NCBI GenBank assembly: GCA_024698585.1
Contig: JAILRB010000031.1
Span: 1-64,000 of the forward strand
DNA length: 64,000 nucleotides
Direction: 5' to 3'
Source of the DNA: Eubacterium sp.
Lineage (GTDB): Bacteria > Bacillota > Clostridia > Lachnospirales > Lachnospiraceae
Shown here one piece after another: positions 10,328 through 19,882 of the stretch (positions within the stretch are counted from its first letter, which is position 1; the number at the start of each line of letters is the position of its first letter). The translations under genes and the position numbers were made by a program. The notes beneath the pieces are model-generated. The model did not search any database. It was not told the origin of the DNA and saw only the letters and a list, made by a program, of their open reading frames with translations.

Positions 10328-11815
10328 TCAAACTCTACCATATATCTCCATATATTTACCAATTTTCTGAGCAAGTTTCTTAGTCAACTGCCCTTCCTTC
10401 ATTCTCCATTGCCAGTTGTTTCCTAAAGTGGAAGGTGTATTAATTCTTGCTTCATCCCCTAATCCCATATAATCCTGAATCGGGATGATGCAGATATTTG
10501 CCGTGGATGAAATCGCTAATCTTAGCATTTCGTCTGCAATCTCATCCTTCTCTAATTCTTTCCCTGTATATTCACTAATTTTTCCCACTCCGCTTTTCTG
10601 AATGTTTTCAATCCAGCCCTTCAGTGTTTCATTATCATGAGTTCCTGTGTATACTACACAATTCTTCTCATAATTATATGGAAGATACTCTGCCGGACCA
10701 TCCGATCCGCGAGAATCAAACGCAAATTCCAACACTTTCATATTCGGAAATCCTGTTTCCCGAATCAGCTCTTTTACCGAATCAGTAATGAATCCTAAGT
10801 CTTCCGCAATGATCTCCACATCTCCCAGACAATACCGGATTGCCAGGAACAAATCAATGCCGGGACCTTTCTCCCAATGTCCACCGGCAGCATCTTCTGC
10901 CGTCACCGGTATGGAGTAGTATTCATCAAAACCTCTGAAATGGTCGATTCGAACCATATCATACATATCCTTGCATTTTTCGATTCGCTTAATCCACCAA
11001 TCAAAGTTCGATGCTCTGTGGGCATCCCAATCATATAAAGGGTTTCCCCAAAGCTGTCCCTTACTGGAGAATCCATCCGGTGGACAACCTGCCACCGCTT
11101 TCATGTTTCCGCTCTCATCCAGTTGGAACAACTCCGGTCTGGCCCAGACATCTGCACTGTCATATGCCACATAAATCGGAATGTCTCCGATTATCTGAAT
11201 TCCTTTTTCATTCGCATACTTTTTTAATTGAAACCACTGACGATAAAATTCATACTGTAAATATTCATGAAACTCAATTTCATAATACAGAGTCTTCTGA
11301 TAGTGATCCATGGAATAGCCATACCGCTTTCTGATATCCTCCGGCCACTCCGTAAAACTGCCACCACCAAACCAATCTTTTAATGCCATAAACAATGCAT
11401 AATCTCTTAACCAGTATTCATTTTCTTTTTTAAATAAGAAGAATTCGTTTTTCTTATAGATTTTGCTTCTGACATACGCTTTTCTCAATAACTTGATACG
11501 GTTCCGGTACAATTTATCATAATCAATCTTCTGATTATTCTCTCCAAAATCTATACTCTCACATTCTTCCTCTCTTAAGAGACCTTGATCAATCAAATCT
11601 TCTAAACTTATAAAATAGGGGTTCCCCGCAAAAGTCGAATAAGACTGATAGGGCGAATCGCCAAAACTCGTCGGTCCCATCGGTAAAATCTGCCAATATT
11701 TCTGTTTGCTCGCCGCCAAAAAATCAACGAACTGATACGCTTTTTTTGACATACAACCGATTCCATACTTCCCTGACAGGCTGAATATTGGTAATAAAAT
11801 TCCTCCGGCTCGCAT
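10328..11815 (-). CDS. malQ: 4-alpha-glucanotransferase (amylomaltase)
   Basis: 'RAGGILLPIFSLSGKYGIGCMSKKAY', 'DIPIYVAYDSADVWA', 'VRIDHFRGF', 'EDLGFI', 'TGTHDNETLKGW'. Confidence 0.95.
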   Translation of the reverse strand: MRAGGILLPIFSLSGKYGIGCMSKKAYQFVDFLAASKQKYWQILPMGPTSFGDSPYQSYSTFAGNPYFISLEDLIDQGLLREEECESIDFGENNQKIDYDKLYRNRIKLLRKAYVRSKIYKKNEFFLFKKENEYWLRDYALFMALKDWFGGGSFTEWPEDIRKRYGYSMDHYQKTLYYEIEFHEYLQYEFYRQWFQLKKYANEKGIQIIGDIPIYVAYDSADVWARPELFQLDESGNMKAVAGCPPDGFSSKGQLWGNPLYDWDAHRASNFDWWIKRIEKCKDMYDMVRIDHFRGFDEYYSIPVTAEDAAGGHWEKGPGIDLFLAIRYCLGDVEIIAEDLGFITDSVKELIRETGFPNMKVLEFAFDSRGSDGPAEYLPYNYEKNCVVYTGTHDNETLKGWIENIQKSGVGKISEYTGKELEKDEIADEMLRLAISSTANICIIPIQDYMGLGDEARINTPSTLGNNWQWRMKEGQLTKKLAQKIGKYMEIYGRV

Positions 11816-11926
11816 AACTCACCTCCTGTCTCTGACAATATAGAAACTGGTCTGCCCCATCGGGCATTCCGGTTCATATATGTTGATATATCGTAAAAGA
11901 AAATTGTCTCGTTCCTGTTTCCTTTC

Positions 11927-11938
11927 GGAAACGTTTCC
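11927..11938. promoter_or_regulatory. Palindromic LacI-type operator upstream of malQ
   Basis: GGAAACGTTTCC perfect palindrome. Confidence 0.65.
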
Positions 11939-12048
11939 TTGATTTGATAGTAACATATTTGAATGGAATTTTCAAGAGAAAATGTTACCGGTCACTTAAA
12001 AACCGATTTGCAAAATCCTCTTTGCAAATCGGCTCTTTAACGATTGGT

Positions 12049-13449
12049 CTATTGCTTAACCCATATAATCATATCAAGGCATCCAGCACTTCCAAACTTA
12101 TAATATTGTTCCCCTTGAAATACATATTTTTTATATCCCTCAAATCGAATATTTATCTCATTTTTGCCTTGAACAATCACATCACCTTGCATTTTTTTCG
12201 CAACTTCTTTTGGAGAACAATTATATAAATCGGAATAATTGTTCTGAGCTGACCATACATAATAACTTTGTTTTTCCTGATGATTTTCAAAAATGTTTTC
12301 CCGGAAATATGGCTGAACTGCAGTTGCAAGATAGTCTGTTGCAACAATGGTTGCGCCCTGTTCCCTGTATTTTGCTATCAACTCAGTGGCTTTCTCTGAT
12401 CCGGAGTAAGAGTTTTTTGCATCCATGAATCCGGCTGCAAAACCACACACACACTGGAGAATGATTAGCAAAAAGACAATTCCTTCCATCACTCTAAAAC
12501 CATAATCTTCTGATTCTCTTCGGAAATGAATCAAAAAAAAGATTCCCAGATAATACAAATATGTCAAATGCCATACGTTATCTCCCATAAAAAGATAGTA
12601 GCTCAAAAGAGGCACAACATACACGATAATTTGACTCCTACCTCTCTTGAAATAAAATGCGGCAAAAGCCATCAACACCAGGGCAACAGCACAATATATT
12701 ATTGGAGATTGAATCCAAAAAATAAATGTCGTAGTAATGATCCAAAAGATTCCAAAAAATCCATGCTGATCCCCTCCAATAATTGCCTTACAATCAGCCG
12801 GTGGAATCACCATTAAGCCAATAAAGAAAATAATCACAGTGCTGGCAAGCAGGAAATACACCTTTTTTTTGTCCGCTTCACTCTTTTTATTCATCCATTC
12901 CCGAATCACTCCGATATACTCATACAATAAAAAGGATCCAGAAACTATAATTCCGTATGAACTCGTTAATGCTAAAAGGATTAGAGAAAGATAGTATCCC
13001 AATGGTTTCTTTTTCCGTCGTTCATAATTCAAAGAAAGAAGCATCATTATCGGGAACACCATGGAATAAGATCTTGCGACCACTGTATTCTGATATGCTA
13101 TATAATAGGTAAACGGAAGAAACACTTTCCAATACCACGGTGCTTTTGTGCGAAATAACAGTAAAACTCCAAGTGCCGAAAAAAACAATGGTAATAAAAA
13201 AAAGAATTGATAAGTTAGTCCACAAATCTGACTCAATTTTACTACGATATGCCAAAGCGCAGGTGTCCCCTCATACCTCACTGCATTTATCAAATCCGTT
13301 AATGTATGATTATCTCTGGCAATCAGCCAGGCCTGTGCTTCATCTGCCCAAGGTTCATGATGTATTCCAACGAAAAAGCCTTGTGCGATAAAGAGTAGAA
13401 ATGTGATTGCGAATATGATACGCTGTTCTTTTTTTGATGGTTCCTTCAT
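12049..13449 (-). CDS. Polytopic membrane protein, glycosyltransferase (GT-C/mannosyltransferase)-like
   Basis: Multiple TM helices, N-terminal 'HHEPWADEAQAWLIARD' acidic GT-C-like loop. Confidence 0.65.
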   Translation of the reverse strand: MKEPSKKEQRIIFAITFLLFIAQGFFVGIHHEPWADEAQAWLIARDNHTLTDLINAVRYEGTPALWHIVVKLSQICGLTYQFFFLLPLFFSALGVLLLFRTKAPWYWKVFLPFTYYIAYQNTVVARSYSMVFPIMMLLSLNYERRKKKPLGYYLSLILLALTSSYGIIVSGSFLLYEYIGVIREWMNKKSEADKKKVYFLLASTVIIFFIGLMVIPPADCKAIIGGDQHGFFGIFWIITTTFIFWIQSPIIYCAVALVLMAFAAFYFKRGRSQIIVYVVPLLSYYLFMGDNVWHLTYLYYLGIFFLIHFRRESEDYGFRVMEGIVFLLIILQCVCGFAAGFMDAKNSYSGSEKATELIAKYREQGATIVATDYLATAVQPYFRENIFENHQEKQSYYVWSAQNNYSDLYNCSPKEVAKKMQGDVIVQGKNEINIRFEGYKKYVFQGEQYYKFGSAGCLDMIIWVKQ

Positions 13450-13512
13450 TTTCTGTTTTTCTCCTACAATATCTAAGTTTTTCCTTTGTATTTTAGCATA
13501 ATATATTTAGGG

Positions 13513-13790
13513 CATCAATTCGAATCACTTCTCTTATGAAGCTTCCGCTTCATCAATTCGAATCACTTCTCTTATAAAACGCAAACAGAGTTTGCAGTTC
13601 ATAACTTCACTCGAATCACTCATCTTATAAAACGCAAACTTTGTTTGCGTTTTATAAGCCGTGTTCTGTCGCCAGATGCGACAGAACACGAAGGCATAAA
13701 AAAAGAACGAGACTTTCATGCAAGCATGCGTCTCGTTCTTTTTTTATGCCTTCGTGATTCGACGAGTCTGGCTCGTTACCTTCACGACTA
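13513..13790. repeat. Cluster of direct repeats and perfect inverted repeats
   Basis: CATCAATTCGAATCACTTCTCTTAT at 13513 and 13551; inverted repeats at 13624-13658, 13661-13689 and 13687-13756. Confidence 0.85.
13687..13756 (-). terminator. Long hairpin, probable terminator of the rpsF-ssb-rpsR operon
   Basis: 27-bp perfect stem CACGAAGGCATAAAAAAAGAACGAGAC / GTCTCGTTCTTTTTTTATGCCTTCGTG, 16-nt loop. Confidence 0.7.
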
Positions 13791-14051
13791 TTCTACTGTG
13801 TATGGCATTAAAGCAATGTTTCTTGCTCTCTTGATTGCTGTAGTAAGAGCTCTCTGATGACGAGCACAGTTTCCTGTGATTCTTCTAGGAAGAATTTTAC
13901 CTCTTTCAGATACGTATCTCTTTAATGTTGCTACATCCTTATAATCAATTGCCTTATTTTCATTTGCACAGAATGCACAAACTTTTTTTCTTCTACGACC
14001 GCCTCTTCTTCTCATTGGAGAGTCAGGTCTTTCACTCTTATTATATGGCAT
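13788..14051 (-). CDS. rpsR: 30S ribosomal protein S18
   Basis: '[60 protein letters not shown]'. Confidence 0.97.
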   Translation of the reverse strand: MPYNKSERPDSPMRRRGGRRRKKVCAFCANENKAIDYKDVATLKRYVSERGKILPRRITGNCARHQRALTTAIKRARNIALMPYTVE

Positions 14052-14073
14052 AATGGACCTCCTATTTTTTTAA

Positions 14074-14520
14074 TTAAAAATTGAATGGTAATCCGGAATC
14101 ATCTACATTATCTGGGATATTCATAAATCCGTCTCCAGCAGGTGCTGTTGGGGCAGCTGCCTGTGGCTGATAATTTGCATTCTGGTCTGCTGAAGCCTTG
14201 CTTTCAGCAAATTCCTGATTTTCTACAACTACTTCTGTAGTGTATACTGTCTGACCATCCTTGTTCTGATAACTTCCGGTCTGAATACGACCTTCTACAG
14301 CTATCTTAGTTCCCTGATGGAAATACTTTTCAGCGAATTCACCGCTTCTACCAAATGCTACGCATCTGATAAAATCAGCTGTCTGCTGATCTCCATCTCT
14401 TCTAAATCTTCTATCTACCGCTAATGTATATCTAGCAATCGCCAACTGGCCTTCTCCTGCAGTGGAATATCTCACCTCAGGATCACGGGTAAGTCTACCC
14501 ATTAAAATAACCTTATTCAT
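14074..14520 (-). CDS. ssb: Single-stranded DNA-binding protein
   Basis: 'MNKVILMGRLTRDPEVRYS', acidic tail 'DDSGLPFNF'; between rpsR and rpsF. Confidence 0.96.
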   Translation of the reverse strand: MNKVILMGRLTRDPEVRYSTAGEGQLAIARYTLAVDRRFRRDGDQQTADFIRCVAFGRSGEFAEKYFHQGTKIAVEGRIQTGSYQNKDGQTVYTTEVVVENQEFAESKASADQNANYQPQAAAPTAPAGDGFMNIPDNVDDSGLPFNF

Positions 14521-14544
14521 ATTATCACTCTCCTAATCCAATGA

Positions 14545-14838
14545 TTAAGCTTCTTCTACAGAAACTGTCATGAATCTGATAACATTTTCACTAATACGAA
14601 GCTGGCTTCCGATTTCGCTAGGTAAGTTTGTGTTATCAGTGTCAATAGCGATGAAGTAGTAATAACCTTCAGACATCTTCTGAATTTCGTATGCTAATTT
14701 CTTCTTACCAGCATCTTCTACGTTAGTTACTGTTCCGTTGAACTTTTCTACAAGAGCTTTTACCTTCTCTACTGTAGCTGTTCTTTCTTCATCTTCTAAC
14801 TTAGCACTAACAACAACTGTTAATTCATATTTGTTCAT
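14545..14838 (-). CDS. rpsF: 30S ribosomal protein S6 (start moved to MNKYELTVV)
   Basis: 'MNKYELTVVVSAKLEDEERTATVEKVKALVEKFNGTVTNVEDAGKKKLAYEIQKMSEGYYYF'. Confidence 0.95.
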   Translation of the reverse strand: MNKYELTVVVSAKLEDEERTATVEKVKALVEKFNGTVTNVEDAGKKKLAYEIQKMSEGYYYFIAIDTDNTNLPSEIGSQLRISENVIRFMTVSVEEA

Positions 14839-14949
14839 GCTTTCTACCTCCTTTTGGTCTCTGGCTTTTTCCATTATGAAAAAGCAAGGAATTTGATGTC
14901 ATAAGACACCAATCGCGTAATTAATATATATCACGAAACCCTATAATAA

Positions 14950-14990
14950 CACAAAAAAAGCCCTCATGCAAGGGCTTTCCTTTATTTTTT
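14950..14990. terminator. Bidirectional terminator
   Basis: AAAAAAAGCCCTCATGCAAGGGCTTTCCTTT. Confidence 0.75.
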
Positions 14991-14995
14991 CTGGA

Positions 14996-15793
14996 TTAAT
15001 CCAGATTTAATTTCTTATCTAACATATGGTATGTGATAAAAGTGAATACTGCTGATTCAACTACAAGTAATATTAATTCATAATACATTGTCCATCGGAA
15101 AATCTCTCCGTCCGTTAATTGATCAATATTGCTTCCCAGCGCAAAGAACGCCGTCAGTGAAACCACTCCAATTACCTGATTAATAATATATACTACAACA
15201 TAAGTAATAAATGCTCCAATAATCTTATGTCCATTGAATCTTTGACCAACACTGAAACACAGGTATGGTGTGATAATGATATTGTAGATTGATAAAATAA
15301 CACTCAACACAACGATTGCTGCTGTCAGTTGATTTCCATCCTGAATCACTTCAATCAGTCCAGTCCAAAAACTCTTCGCCTCATCTACAATGCCTTTACC
15401 GGACATAAGAATCAAAACTGATGCAATCAACGACAGGATTGTTGTTAATACCCATGTATAACTTACCACAATTTTACTAATTAAGTGCTGACCGGTTGTA
15501 ACCGGCAAAGTAAATGATAAATATCCCTCATCCTTTAACATATTATCATAAAATCTCTTAATCAGAAAAATAATCGTCAAAGCGCCTACTGCCATCAATG
15601 ACAAGAAATAGGTTAAAACCAAAATCGCTGCAAATGCGATAAACACTTTATTTTCTGTAATTGCTACTGTGGAAGAATCCTGAATCTCGATTACAATTTT
15701 GTTTATTATCGTGACTACAAGCAAAACAATGTATAACGGAAGGATTAATCTGCCTGTCGCTTTAAATTCATTTTTTATTAATTTTCCTAGCAT
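14996..15793 (-). CDS. ABC transporter permease (ABC-2 type)
   Basis: 6-TM hydrophobic protein directly after an ABC ATPase gene. Confidence 0.8.
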   Translation of the reverse strand: MLGKLIKNEFKATGRLILPLYIVLLVVTIINKIVIEIQDSSTVAITENKVFIAFAAILVLTYFLSLMAVGALTIIFLIKRFYDNMLKDEGYLSFTLPVTTGQHLISKIVVSYTWVLTTILSLIASVLILMSGKGIVDEAKSFWTGLIEVIQDGNQLTAAIVVLSVILSIYNIIITPYLCFSVGQRFNGHKIIGAFITYVVVYIINQVIGVVSLTAFFALGSNIDQLTDGEIFRWTMYYELILLVVESAVFTFITYHMLDKKLNLD

Positions 15794-16485
15794 CTGAATA
15801 CCTCCCTAAATAATTCGTCTACTGATTTTCCATATTCTTCCCGAATTTCATCCACACTCTTGTGAAGAACTAATTCTCCATTTTTAATCATTACTACATC
15901 ATCCAAAATACTTTCAATATCAGAAATCAAATGCGTAGAAATGATAATGGATGCGCTCGGATTATAATTCGTAATAATGGTATTTAAAATATAATCTCTG
16001 GCTGCCGGATCCACACCACCAATCGGTTCATCCAGGAAGTACAAGTCCGCTTCCCTACTCATAACGAGAATCAACTGAACTTTTTCCTTCGTTCCTTTAG
16101 ACATGGATTTCAACTTATCCTTCGGATTAATCTGTAATCTATCCAACATATCGTAAGCTTTTTCTTCATTAAAGTTTTCATAGAAGTCTTTAAAATAATT
16201 TACCATCTGCTGAACAGTCATCCAGTTATTTAGATAAGTTCTCTCCGGTAAATATGCTACAACCTTCTTTGATTCCACCCCTACTGGATTCCCTTTAATA
16301 ATGATTTCTCCATCATTCGGTGTCAAAAGACCATTAGCTAATTTAATCAGTGTGGTTTTTCCACTTCCATTCGGTCCCAGAAGTCCAATAATCTTTCCAC
16401 TCTCCACAGACAAGTTCAATCCCTTCAATGCTGCCTTGGAACCATATTTCTTTGTCAAATCTGTACATTGAAATATCGTACTCAT
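15787..16485 (-). CDS. ABC transporter ATP-binding protein (YtrB-like)
   Basis: Walker A 'GLLGPNGSGKTTLIK', 'MSKGTKEKVQLILVMSREADLYFLDEPIGGVDP'. Confidence 0.93.
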   Translation of the reverse strand: MSTIFQCTDLTKKYGSKAALKGLNLSVESGKIIGLLGPNGSGKTTLIKLANGLLTPNDGEIIIKGNPVGVESKKVVAYLPERTYLNNWMTVQQMVNYFKDFYENFNEEKAYDMLDRLQINPKDKLKSMSKGTKEKVQLILVMSREADLYFLDEPIGGVDPAARDYILNTIITNYNPSASIIISTHLISDIESILDDVVMIKNGELVLHKSVDEIREEYGKSVDELFREVFRC

Positions 16486-16487
16486 AC

Positions 16488-16844
16488 TTATTCTCCCTTC
16501 TCAATCAATGCTACAATTTCTTTTTTTTCGAATCCCATTTCTTTCATCTGGGTCACGTAAATGCGGGTACACTCTAAGGCTCTTTCTTCCTTAATATCAG
16601 CCAGAATCTGTTGATTCTCTGTTACTATTCGTCCGGCTGTTCGATTTGTCACTACAAGTCCTCTCTGTTCTAGTTCTGCCATGGCTCTTTGCATTGTATT
16701 GGGATTTACCGCTGCCTCCATAGCCAATTCTCTTACTGACGGTAATTTCTGACCGACTGAATATTCCCCGGAAATAATCTTTTGCTCTATTTGTTCCAAA
16801 AGCTGTGTATAAATAGGTCTTCCATTTTCAAAATGCCAAGCCAT
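16488..16844 (-). CDS. GntR-family regulator (YtrA subfamily)
   Basis: 'PIYTQLLEQIEQKIISGEYSVGQKLPSVRELAMEAAVNPNTMQRAMAELEQRGLV'. Confidence 0.93.
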   Translation of the reverse strand: MAWHFENGRPIYTQLLEQIEQKIISGEYSVGQKLPSVRELAMEAAVNPNTMQRAMAELEQRGLVVTNRTAGRIVTENQQILADIKEERALECTRIYVTQMKEMGFEKKEIVALIEKGE

Positions 16845-16867
16845 CCACTCACCTCCTCTGTATCACT

Positions 16868-16901
16868 GTATTATTGTATTAGCCGCTTAATACAATAATA
16901 C
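16868..16901. promoter_or_regulatory. Long palindromic operator for the YtrA-type GntR regulator
   Basis: GTATTATTGTATTA-GCCGCT-TAATACAATAATAC, perfect 14-bp arms. Confidence 0.8.
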
Positions 16902-16939
16902 AACTTTTTTACTGATTGTCAACACTTTTTTTACATAGA

Positions 16940-16978
16940 ACAAAAAAACAGCAGCCCCCTTATGGAACTGCTGCTCTT
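16940..16978. terminator. Hairpin terminator
   Basis: AAAAAAACAGCAGCCCCCTTATGGAACTGCTGCTC. Confidence 0.65.
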
Positions 16979-16979
16979 A

Positions 16980-17159
16980 CTACTCTTCGATTTTTTTCTT
17001 GACGCTTTTTTCAAACGCCTTTCGTGGCATCATAACAATCCTTTCACACCCCCGGCACTTCACCTTAAAATCCGCACCCACACGAATGACTTCCCATTCA
17101 TTGCATCCACAAGGATGTCCTTTCTTTAATACCACAATATCACCTAACTGATAATCCAT
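16980..17159 (-). CDS. DUF951-family small protein (59 aa), not in the ORF track
   Basis: Hand translation: MDYQLGDIVVLKKGHPCGCNEWEVIRVGADFKVKCRGCERIVMMPRKAFEKSVKKKIEE*; start overlaps upstream stop (TAATG). Confidence 0.85.
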   Translation of the reverse strand: MDYQLGDIVVLKKGHPCGCNEWEVIRVGADFKVKCRGCERIVMMPRKAFEKSVKKKIEE

Positions 17160-18946
17160 TATTTTACAACTCTTCCAATTCCTACAATGTCATTGATACT
17201 ATTATAGGTAATGGTCTTTCCACCTTTCTCTACGACCTTTCCATTTCCTGCGTACATGGATACATGATAAATGTCCAGTGTTCGTCCCGGTGTGCTGTAC
17301 TTCACGGCGTTTTCATAATCGCCATAGAAAATCAAATCTCCCGGCTTCATCTGATCAATACCCAAATATCCATAGTAGATAATCTGTCCTTTTTCATTCA
17401 GATAATCAAACATGGCTCCTGCTGAAAGCGGCCATCCGATGCTACTCAGTTTCTTCTGATAATTATTATATGCCTTATATCCTTTCCACACTAATGCGGA
17501 GCAATCATAGTAACCTTCAAACAATCGTTTTGCTTGACTGTATTTCCAATGATTTACAATATAGTTCGCACGTTTAATGATTGTCTTCATTCCCTTTGCG
17601 GCAACTTCCACACGCCTGGAACAACGAACATTGCCCATCTGAATATCCACATAAACGATGCCTGCCTTTTTCGTCTTAACCTGCCCTTTTGAAGTTACCT
17701 TCGCAATTTTCTTGTCACGACTAATAAATTTCACCTTGGACGTTCCTGTACCGGAAACCTTAATGGTCTTCTTTGTTTTTGCTTTTAAAACCCCAGTAGC
17801 GCCACTGATTTTCGGAACATATGCATTGTACTTCACGTAAAACATCTTTCCGTCGACAAGTGCACGAACAGTTCCTGTACCATTGTTCAATGCTGTAAAT
17901 GATCTCTTGGTCTGATAATCCTTACAAGAAAGAACCTTTTGGTCATAACTTCCCCAGATAATCGTACTGTAATCATTTAACCCCGTAAATGAAATGTACT
18001 GCTGCCACTGAGTACTACTATTTATTGCCTTATAAATTTTTAACTGATTCGCGTTTATCTTCGGGTCAGAAACGCGAACATTGGTTTCAAATTCTTTTAC
18101 AGTTCCATCTTTCATGGTTACAGTTGCTGTCGCTTTGGTACTTCCTTCTTCCAATGTTTGTGCATTGGCAACAATCTTACTGCCTTCTTCCGCTACAGGT
18201 TTTTCTAAAATCTTATCATTTTTGGTTCCCCAAACGACCTTCTTTACCTGCGCCTCATCCAGATTTGCGATTATCAGGCGAAGTGTCTGTCCCTTTGCCC
18301 AGGAGATGTAATCGAAAACCGGCTGATTACTATCTGTGTATCTGCGGATGGCAGCCTTCTTTGTGCTGACTTCCTTTTTCGTCACAACCTTATTTAACGG
18401 ATTTACTGTAACGGTACAGTTTCTGAAACCGGAAGTTGTTTTTGCCGTAACGACAGCCACGCCCGGGTTCACTGCTTTAATCAATCCGTTTGCATCCACT
18501 GTGGCAATGTCCGTATTCGAAGACATGAATTTCACAGTCTTATCTGCGGTTGCAATTAACTGGAACGGTTGTCCTTCCACCAATGTCACGGCAACACTGT
18601 TCAGCTTCACACTTCTGCTACTGTCTGCAATTGTCACAGAACAAACATAATACTTTGACTTATATTTTGCCTTGACTTTAGACACCCCGTAATGCAACGC
18701 TGTAACTTTTCCTTTCTTTGTTACAGATGCTGCAAATTTATTCGAAGTGCTCCATTTCACCTTTGCACCACTTGGTATATTTAATAAGGACAAGGTAATA
18801 CTGCTTCCTTTGTCTAATGCCACGCTGGTCTGAGACAACTGAATCGGATTTGTGGTTGCAGCCGATACTTCTGTTCCAAAACTTGAAAGTATCAAAGCAC
18901 AGGCAACCATACTCGCTATGATCTTTTTCAAATGTTTTTTATTCAT
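17159..18946 (-). CDS. Secreted NlpC/P60 cell-wall hydrolase with bacterial Ig-like (Big2) domains
   Basis: Signal peptide; 'VKWSTSNKFAASVTKKGKVTALHYGVSKVKAK' Big2 repeats; 'YYDCSALVWKGYKAY' and 'DIYHVSMYAGNGKVVE' NlpC motifs. Confidence 0.88.
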   Translation of the reverse strand: MNKKHLKKIIASMVACALILSSFGTEVSAATTNPIQLSQTSVALDKGSSITLSLLNIPSGAKVKWSTSNKFAASVTKKGKVTALHYGVSKVKAKYKSKYYVCSVTIADSSRSVKLNSVAVTLVEGQPFQLIATADKTVKFMSSNTDIATVDANGLIKAVNPGVAVVTAKTTSGFRNCTVTVNPLNKVVTKKEVSTKKAAIRRYTDSNQPVFDYISWAKGQTLRLIIANLDEAQVKKVVWGTKNDKILEKPVAEEGSKIVANAQTLEEGSTKATATVTMKDGTVKEFETNVRVSDPKINANQLKIYKAINSSTQWQQYISFTGLNDYSTIIWGSYDQKVLSCKDYQTKRSFTALNNGTGTVRALVDGKMFYVKYNAYVPKISGATGVLKAKTKKTIKVSGTGTSKVKFISRDKKIAKVTSKGQVKTKKAGIVYVDIQMGNVRCSRRVEVAAKGMKTIIKRANYIVNHWKYSQAKRLFEGYYDCSALVWKGYKAYNNYQKKLSSIGWPLSAGAMFDYLNEKGQIIYYGYLGIDQMKPGDLIFYGDYENAVKYSTPGRTLDIYHVSMYAGNGKVVEKGGKTITYNSINDIVGIGRVVK

Positions 18947-18979
18947 TTTCTTTCGTTCCTTTTTCCCTCTTAAATCTTT

Positions 18980-19879
18980 CTACTTCCCAATCTTTACGCT
19001 TTTCACTGCGGACCATTTTTCACTTACAACCATTTTCTTATCAACCACCTGGTAAGCACGAATTCTAACAAAAAGTTTTTTCTGCTTTCTCAGGAGTTTA
19101 TGCGAAACTGCAAATGTCGCCTTATTCTTCTTGTAAATTCGCTTTACGAATGGCTTACCGTTTTTCTTTGCCTCTTTTTTCGTTTTATAGAAGCAGACAA
19201 TATATCCGTTCGCGTTCTTTAACGGTGCCTTTAATGTAATCTTAACTTTCTTTGCTGATTTTTTCTTTACAGCACTCTTCACCTTAGCCTTGCCTAATGG
19301 CTTCATGTTATTCGGCTGCGCCACCGTGCTTTCTTCTGTCTGTCCGGTAGTCGTTTCAACCTCCGGTGCTTCTCTTGTAATTGTCAACGTTTCATCATTT
19401 ACAATTACATATCGTGTTTTACTGCTAACGGCCATAGACTTGTCATTGGCAATAAAATAACTGCGAATTGAATACGTACCGTTTTTTATAAACTTTACAT
19501 GGAAATATCGATCCGTGTCATTCTTAAATGAAATCTGTGTGTTGTATCCGGAAATATCTTTCCAGACCCCGCCATCTTTATATTCCACAAGACCAACACC
19601 TTCCTGAGCAGACCCAGTGTATGCCTTTACTTCCATGGTTCTTTTTCCCTGAATTCCTTTTGCATTATCGCAATATGTATCGGTATAGAATTCAAAGAAA
19701 TCGCCTAACTTATAAGACTTCGGGGTACTTTCCTTTTCAATCTGAATAGTAATGTTTGCCCCTAAGTTTCCAATTTCTCCCCAATTAACTCCATCGCCTC
19801 CATTTGCAGCGGACACCCCCACCGCCATTGACAAGCTCATTGTCGCAGTGAGAATCACTGCCCAAAATTTCTTTCTCAT
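18980..19879 (-). CDS. Secreted protein: novel N-terminal domain (shared with 19883-20974) plus basic FN3-like C-terminal module
   Basis: Signal peptide; 'DTYCDNAKGIQGKRTMEVKAYTGSAQEGVGLVEYKDGGVWKDISGYNTQISFKND'; C-terminal 'VRIRAYQVV...EKWSAVKSVKIGK'. Confidence 0.7.
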   Translation of the reverse strand: MRKKFWAVILTATMSLSMAVGVSAANGGDGVNWGEIGNLGANITIQIEKESTPKSYKLGDFFEFYTDTYCDNAKGIQGKRTMEVKAYTGSAQEGVGLVEYKDGGVWKDISGYNTQISFKNDTDRYFHVKFIKNGTYSIRSYFIANDKSMAVSSKTRYVIVNDETLTITREAPEVETTTGQTEESTVAQPNNMKPLGKAKVKSAVKKKSAKKVKITLKAPLKNANGYIVCFYKTKKEAKKNGKPFVKRIYKKNKATFAVSHKLLRKQKKLFVRIRAYQVVDKKMVVSEKWSAVKSVKIGK

Positions 19880-19882
19880 AAA

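Noticed and set aside
11608-11877. 89-aa minus ORF overlapping malQ 5' end
   Set aside because: Alternative frame of malQ with no independent support.
14839-14940. S6:S18-binding leader upstream of rpsF
   Set aside because: Such leaders are known, but I could not identify the conserved bulge and hairpin by eye; needs a covariance-model search.
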